Source: GCA-2737725 sp965229355
Lineage (GTDB): Bacteria > Pseudomonadota > Alphaproteobacteria > Rhodospirillales > Rhodospirillaceae
Assembly (NCBI GenBank): GCA_965229355.1
Contig: OZ245869.1
Span: 2,046,001 to 2,110,000 of the forward strand
Direction of reading: 5' to 3'
DNA: 64,000 nt
The notes beneath the pieces are model-generated. The model saw only the letters and a program-made list of their open reading frames with translations. It was not told the DNA's origin and searched no databases. Shown here piece after piece: positions 59,652 to 64,000 of this stretch; the stretch's first letter is position 1; every line of letters starts with the position of its first letter. The position numbers were made by a program, and so were the translations under genes.

Positions 59652-60620
59652 ATGAAAAAACAGAACATAATAATCGCAGGGATCGCCGCATTCACACTCG
59701 TGGCTGGCGCAATCATCCTTACCGTCAGCCCCGCTCCCACAGCAGCTGAGCATGGCGAAGAAGGCCATGGTGATGGCCATGGCCATGAGGAAGGCGGCGG
59801 TATGCCGAGCCATGTGGAAATTACGCCTGAGCAAGCGGCCGCTGCCGGTGTGAAGCTGGCAATCGCGGGGCAAGGCAAACTCGCGCAAACGCTCGCAACC
59901 AACGGCACCGTAGTGTTTGACTCAGCGGGCATGGCGCGCGCACGTGCACGCTTTCCCGGCATTGTGCGAGAAGTGCGCAAAAACGTCGGTGACAAAACGA
60001 CAGCAGGCGAGATTATCGCCCTCATTGAGAGCAATGACAGTCTGCAAGCTTACCCCGTTAAATCGCCAATCGACGGTACTGTAATATCGCGCAATACCAA
60101 CCTCGGTGAAATTGCGGATGACACACCACTGTTTGTCATCGCCAACCCATCAAAAGTCTGGGCCGAACTCCACGTCTTCTCCAAAGACATCGCTACAGTC
60201 GCCATCGGTCAGGTCGTTAATCTGCAAGCATCAGACAAATCTGTGCAGGGCAACGGCAAGGTTGTCTCGATCTTGCCGGTGACGGAATCATCAACGCAGA
60301 CCGTTATCGCACGCGTCGCACTCGACAATGATGATGGCCGTTGGCGCGCGGGCATGATTATCGCTGCCGATGTCGTATGGGCTGAGCGCGACGTAGACAT
60401 CGTCATTCCTGCCTCAGCGATTCAAACACTGAATGAAAAGCCGGTCGTGTTCGTCAAATCCGGCAAAGAGTTCGAAGTGCGTCAGATTTTGCTGGGCGCT
60501 CGGAACGACGAATGGGTGGAAGTGGTGGAGGGTTTATACGCCGGTGACGAATATGCCGCCTCCAACAGCTATCTCATGAAGGCTGATGTGGGCAAAGAGT
60601 CCGCAGAGCACGAGCATTAA
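59652..60620 (+). CDS. czcB: RND efflux periplasmic adaptor, CzcB family
   Basis: 322 residues. Signal-anchor N-terminus, then a His/Glu-rich stretch (EHGEEGHGDGHGHEEGGG) that probably binds metal. Barrel-sandwich and beta-barrel domains are seen (VVFDSAGMARARARFPGIV, SPIDGTVISRNTNLGEIADD, FVIANPSKVWAEL), and the protein ends with EHEH. It joins CzcA and CzcC and may collect metal from the periplasm. Confidence 0.88.
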   Translation: MKKQNIIIAGIAAFTLVAGAIILTVSPAPTAAEHGEEGHGDGHGHEEGGGMPSHVEITPEQAAAAGVKLAIAGQGKLAQTLATNGTVVFDSAGMARARARFPGIVREVRKNVGDKTTAGEIIALIESNDSLQAYPVKSPIDGTVISRNTNLGEIADDTPLFVIANPSKVWAELHVFSKDIATVAIGQVVNLQASDKSVQGNGKVVSILPVTESSTQTVIARVALDNDDGRWRAGMIIAADVVWAERDVDIVIPASAIQTLNEKPVVFVKSGKEFEVRQILLGARNDEWVEVVEGLYAGDEYAASNSYLMKADVGKESAEHEH

Positions 60621-60631
60621 GGAGTACGACA

Positions 60632-63600
60632 ATGCTTGAGCGCATTATTTACTGTTCCATTAATCAACGATGGCTGGTTCTCGCGGTCGTCTTCGGCCTC
60701 TGTGCACTGGGCGTCTACAACTTTACTAAGTTGCCGATTGATGCGGTCCCGGACATCACGAACGTTCAGGTGCAAATCAATACGGAAGCGCCTGGCCTTT
60801 CTCCGCTGGAGACGGAGCAGCGCATTACTTATCCGATTGAAACCGCGATCGCTGGCATTCCGCATCTTGAATACACGCGATCGATTTCGCGGTATGGACT
60901 GTCTCAAGTCACGGTCGTATTTGACGATGCGACTGACATCTATTTCGCGCGCCAGCTGATCAATGAACGTCTGCAAGAAGCTCGTAATCAGCTTCCGCCT
61001 GGCTCCCAGCCTTCAATGGGGCCGATTTCGACAGGTCTCGGCGAAATCTTCATGTTCACTGTCGAGCCCAAAGAGGGCGCTAAAAAGCCTGATGGTTCTG
61101 AGTGGACGCCGATGGACTTGCGTACGTTGCAGGATTGGGTTGTTCGTCCTCAGATGCGTAATCTCGATGGGGTCTCCGAAGTAAACACGATCGGAGGGAA
61201 CGTACGGCAAATTCACATAACTCCGGATCCGCAGCGGCTGATCGCCAATGGATTAACACTGCGCGACTTGATGCAAGCACTTGCAGACAACAACAGCAAC
61301 GTTGGAGCTGGATATATCGAACGGTACGGCGAGCAATTTCTGATCCGTGCTCCAGGTCAAGTCGGCACCTTGGATGACATTCGCCAACTCGTAATCAAGA
61401 AGTCGGAAGGCTTCAACTTGCGGGTTGCGGACGTAGCAACCGTTGCCGATGGCAGCGAACTTCGCACAGGTGCCGCCACGGAGAACGGGCGAGAAGTCGT
61501 CCTCACGACAGTAATGATGCTCATCGGCGAAAATAGCCGTGATGTATCACAACGCGCGGCTGCTCGCTTAGAAGAGGTCAATCGCAGCTTGCCTGACGGA
61601 GTAGTGGCAAAACCAGTCTACGACCGCACAACACTCGTCGATCGCACCATTGAGACGGTTCAAAAGAACCTTCTCGAAGGTGCATTGCTCGTCATCGTCA
61701 TCCTTTTTGCGCTGCTCGGAAATATTCGCGCGGCGTTGGTGACGGCCGCGGTGATCCCCATCACCATGTTAATGACAGTCACCGGCATGCTCGAAAATAA
61801 AGTATCCGGAAACCTAATGAGCCTGGGCGCGCTCGACTTCGGTTTGATCGTTGATGGTGCCGTTATCATCGTCGAGAACTGCATTAGCCGGTTTGGCGCG
61901 CGTCAACATGAGCTGGGCCGGATACTCACGAAGCAGGAGCGCTTTGAAACCGCTGCCTCGGCCACCGCTGAAGTCGTTAAGCCGAGCATCTTCGGTGTCA
62001 TCATCATTACGGTCGTTTACATCCCGATCTTTGCTTTGACTGGCGTCGAAGGAAAAATGTTCCATCCGATGGCTTTGACAGTTGTGATCGCTCTCCTGTC
62101 TGCGCTGGCTCTTTCCATTACGTTCGTCCCAGCCGCTGTTGCCATGTTCGTGACGGGTAAAGTCGCCGAGCATGAAACCAAAGTGTTGCGGATTGCACGT
62201 GAGCGATACGTGCCGCTACTGCGGTACTCGATTGAGAACCGTAAGGTCATGGCCGCAGGTGCGTTAGCTCTCGTTATTCTGAGCGGACTGCTTGCGACGC
62301 GCATGGGGGCGGAGTTCATCCCAAGTTTGGACGAAGGCGATATCGCTCTTCATGCCATCCGCATTCCAGGCACAAGCCTTACTCAGTCTGTGGAGATGCA
62401 AAACCAAGTAGAGGCCCGACTGAAACAAGTGCCGGAAGTGGACAAGGTGTTCTCACGTATCGGCACCTCGGAAGTCGCTACAGATCCGATGCCGCCGAAC
62501 GTCGCGGACACGTATGTCTTGGTGAAAGATCGCAAAGAATGGCCGAATCCTCGTAAGCTTAAAGCGACACTTGTTGCTGAGATAGAAGCGGCGGTGAAGG
62601 AGATCCCCGGCAACAACTACGAACTGACCCAGCCAATCCAAATGCGCTTTAACGAGCTCATTTCAGGGGTCCGTTCCGATGTGGCGGTAAAAGTATTTGG
62701 CGATGATCTTGAGACATTGACGACGGTCGCGGGACAAGTTCAGTCGATTATCTCCGCCATTCCTGGTGCGGCAGACGTTCGAGTGGAACAAGTTTCCGGT
62801 CTGCCGATGTTGACCATCAAGCCAAATCGCCAGGCTTTAGCACGCTACAACCTAACTATGGCTGAGGTGCAGGAAGTTATCGCTGCCGGCATGGGCGGCA
62901 AGGAAGTCGGCCAGTTGTTCGAAGGGGATCGTCGCTTTGACCTCGTTGTGAGGTTTCCTGAAAACTTGCGCTCGAACATGGAATTGATGAAGCGCCTCCC
63001 GGTGCCGCTCGATCATGTTGAATCCTCCGATGAAAGCAAAGACTTTGACGATCGCCTGCGTTCGAAGGCGCCACGTTTTATTCCGCTTTCAGAGGTTGCT
63101 ACGTTCGAGGTCTCTACCGGCCCAAACCAGGTCAGCCGTGAAAACGGGAAGCGTCGCGTTGTGGTGACGGCGAACGTCCGCGGCCGCGATCTGGGTGGTT
63201 TTGTTAAAGACCTGCAAGGGCGAGTAGCCACAAACTTGAAGCTTCCTGCCGGCTATTGGCTCGACTACGGCGGGACGTTCGAACAGCTGATCTCAGCGAC
63301 CCAACGGCTCCAGTTGGTGGTTCCTCTGTCTCTGCTGCTGATCTTTGGGCTGTTGTTTACAGCATTCGGTTCAGCAAAGGACGCACTCCTCGTGTTTAGC
63401 GGTGTGCCTCTGGCTCTGACGGGCGGGATTGCTGCTCTGTGGCTTCGGGATATTCCGCTGTCGATATCTGCTGGAGTTGGGTTTATCGCCCTATCAGGCG
63501 TTGCTGTGCTTAACGGCGTCGTCATGCTGACCTTCATCAATCAGCTTCGTGCGCAAGGCTATACCGTAGAGAACTCAGTTCTCCACGGGGCATCGTCGCG

Positions 63601-63850
63601 ACTGCGTCCCGTGCTGATGACTGCGCTCGTCGCAAGTCTGGGTTTCGTGCCAATGGCACTGAACGTCGGAGCGGGTTCTGAAGTACAGCGCCCGCTGGCG
63701 ACAGTGGTGATCGGCGGGATCATTTCATCGACCATCCTGACCTTGCTCATTCTGCCGGCCTTGTATCGCATGTTCCATTCGGAACAGGACGAGCGTGACC
63801 TTGAGCCGAAACCTGCCTCCACGACAACTGAATATTTACCTCACGCTTAA
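60632..63850 (+). CDS. czcA: Heavy-metal RND efflux permease, CzcA family
   Basis: 1072 residues, 12 transmembrane segments, two large periplasmic loops. In TM4 the motif DFGLIVDGAVIIVEN carries the two Asp and one Glu of the Zn/Co/Cd-type (HME1/2) pumps; the Cu/Ag-type CusA has a different sequence there. Start MLERIIYCSINQRWLVL is typical. Proton-driven export of divalent cations from the periplasm is expected. Confidence 0.92.
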   Translation: MLERIIYCSINQRWLVLAVVFGLCALGVYNFTKLPIDAVPDITNVQVQINTEAPGLSPLETEQRITYPIETAIAGIPHLEYTRSISRYGLSQVTVVFDDATDIYFARQLINERLQEARNQLPPGSQPSMGPISTGLGEIFMFTVEPKEGAKKPDGSEWTPMDLRTLQDWVVRPQMRNLDGVSEVNTIGGNVRQIHITPDPQRLIANGLTLRDLMQALADNNSNVGAGYIERYGEQFLIRAPGQVGTLDDIRQLVIKKSEGFNLRVADVATVADGSELRTGAATENGREVVLTTVMMLIGENSRDVSQRAAARLEEVNRSLPDGVVAKPVYDRTTLVDRTIETVQKNLLEGALLVIVILFALLGNIRAALVTAAVIPITMLMTVTGMLENKVSGNLMSLGALDFGLIVDGAVIIVENCISRFGARQHELGRILTKQERFETAASATAEVVKPSIFGVIIITVVYIPIFALTGVEGKMFHPMALTVVIALLSALALSITFVPAAVAMFVTGKVAEHETKVLRIARERYVPLLRYSIENRKVMAAGALALVILSGLLATRMGAEFIPSLDEGDIALHAIRIPGTSLTQSVEMQNQVEARLKQVPEVDKVFSRIGTSEVATDPMPPNVADTYVLVKDRKEWPNPRKLKATLVAEIEAAVKEIPGNNYELTQPIQMRFNELISGVRSDVAVKVFGDDLETLTTVAGQVQSIISAIPGAADVRVEQVSGLPMLTIKPNRQALARYNLTMAEVQEVIAAGMGGKEVGQLFEGDRRFDLVVRFPENLRSNMELMKRLPVPLDHVESSDESKDFDDRLRSKAPRFIPLSEVATFEVSTGPNQVSRENGKRRVVVTANVRGRDLGGFVKDLQGRVATNLKLPAGYWLDYGGTFEQLISATQRLQLVVPLSLLLIFGLLFTAFGSAKDALLVFSGVPLALTGGIAALWLRDIPLSISAGVGFIALSGVAVLNGVVMLTFINQLRAQGYTVENSVLHGASSRLRPVLMTALVASLGFVPMALNVGAGSEVQRPLATVVIGGIISSTILTLLILPALYRMFHSEQDERDLEPKPASTTTEYLPHA

Positions 63851-63868
63851 GATCGGAAAGGAAAACCA

Positions 63869-64000
63869 ATGATTAAAACCAAAGTGATCCTGCTCTCAAC
63901 GATGTTGGCTTTTGCAATGGGTGCTGCCCCAGCAATCGCAAGTGAACAACATAATCATGGGGCTGGCGGTGCGATGACGTTTCCGTCGGCATCAGCAGGT
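63869..64000 (+). CDS. Exported protein, start only (cut by window edge)
   Basis: 44 codons to the window end. Signal peptide MIKTKVILLSTMLAFAMGAAPAIAS, then EQHNHGAGGA. An AAGGAAAA element precedes the start. His-rich beginning and its place after czcA suggest a small metal-related periplasmic protein; no family can be assigned. Confidence 0.7.
   Translation, partial: MIKTKVILLSTMLAFAMGAAPAIASEQHNHGAGGAMTFPSASAG

Overview
The window reads as chromosomal DNA of an alphaproteobacterium of moderate GC content, tentatively Rhodospirillales-like. The evidence is the convergence of a hisC-tyrA pair with a metX-metW pair, a DUF2125 protein, a PAS_5-type protein, and a perfect parS site (10822-10837). 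No rRNA or tRNA gene was recognised. The DNA falls into a housekeeping/catabolic half (about 1-36 kb) and an accessory half (about 36-64 kb).

Core half. 1-5 kb: the end of an ABC transporter ATPase gene, then a minus-strand type IV pilus cluster (prepilin-like protein, lytic transglycosylase with TPRs, PilT, PilU). 5-10 kb: a methyltransferase, metX-metW with a structured leader, and hisC-tyrA. 10-12.6 kb: a glutathione transferase, parS, a DUF2125 protein and ChaC. 12.6-30.2 kb: a loose catabolic region with two HsaA-like flavin-dependent monooxygenases, a PEP-mutase/isocitrate-lyase family enzyme, a thioesterase, TrkH, a methyltransferase flanked by two paralogous small proteins, an FAD hydroxylase, an isochorismatase-family amidase, a family III CoA-transferase, an HMG-CoA-lyase-like enzyme and a large HyuA/HyuB pair. 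30-36 kb: small stress or unknown genes, cytochrome b561, an alpha/beta-hydrolase lacking its nucleophile serine, TerC with a possible Shine-Dalgarno-sequestering leader, and a TetR regulator.

Accessory half. 36-44.9 kb holds a Tn7-like transposition module (tnsA-tnsB-tnsC-tniQ, no cas genes) with related repeat motifs on both sides, a duplicated gene family of unknown function on either side (36711 and 43807), and a DEDD exonuclease. 45.2-49.5 kb holds a two-gene HEPN/Toprim locus with a one-base frameshift, a DUF2188 protein, an unknown protein and an Fe(II)/2-oxoglutarate oxygenase. 49.5-55.2 kb is the most interesting part: XRE and ImmA regulators diverge from a four-gene ubiquitin-like conjugation operon of the Bil type (Ubl, E2, JAB deubiquitinase, E1), and a converging locus encodes a papain-fold cysteine peptidase plus a small protein. 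Related GTTTGTA/TACAAAC operator motifs lie in front of both sides, suggesting one jointly controlled defence system with an extra peptidase. 55.6-64 kb is a heavy-metal resistance island: MerR and a CDF-like exporter with a clear MerR operator, a 34-residue exported Cys-rich peptide, an HXXEE membrane protein, a His/Cys-rich exported protein, CzcCBA efflux, and the start of another exported protein.

All functional calls come from motifs read by eye; no database search was possible.
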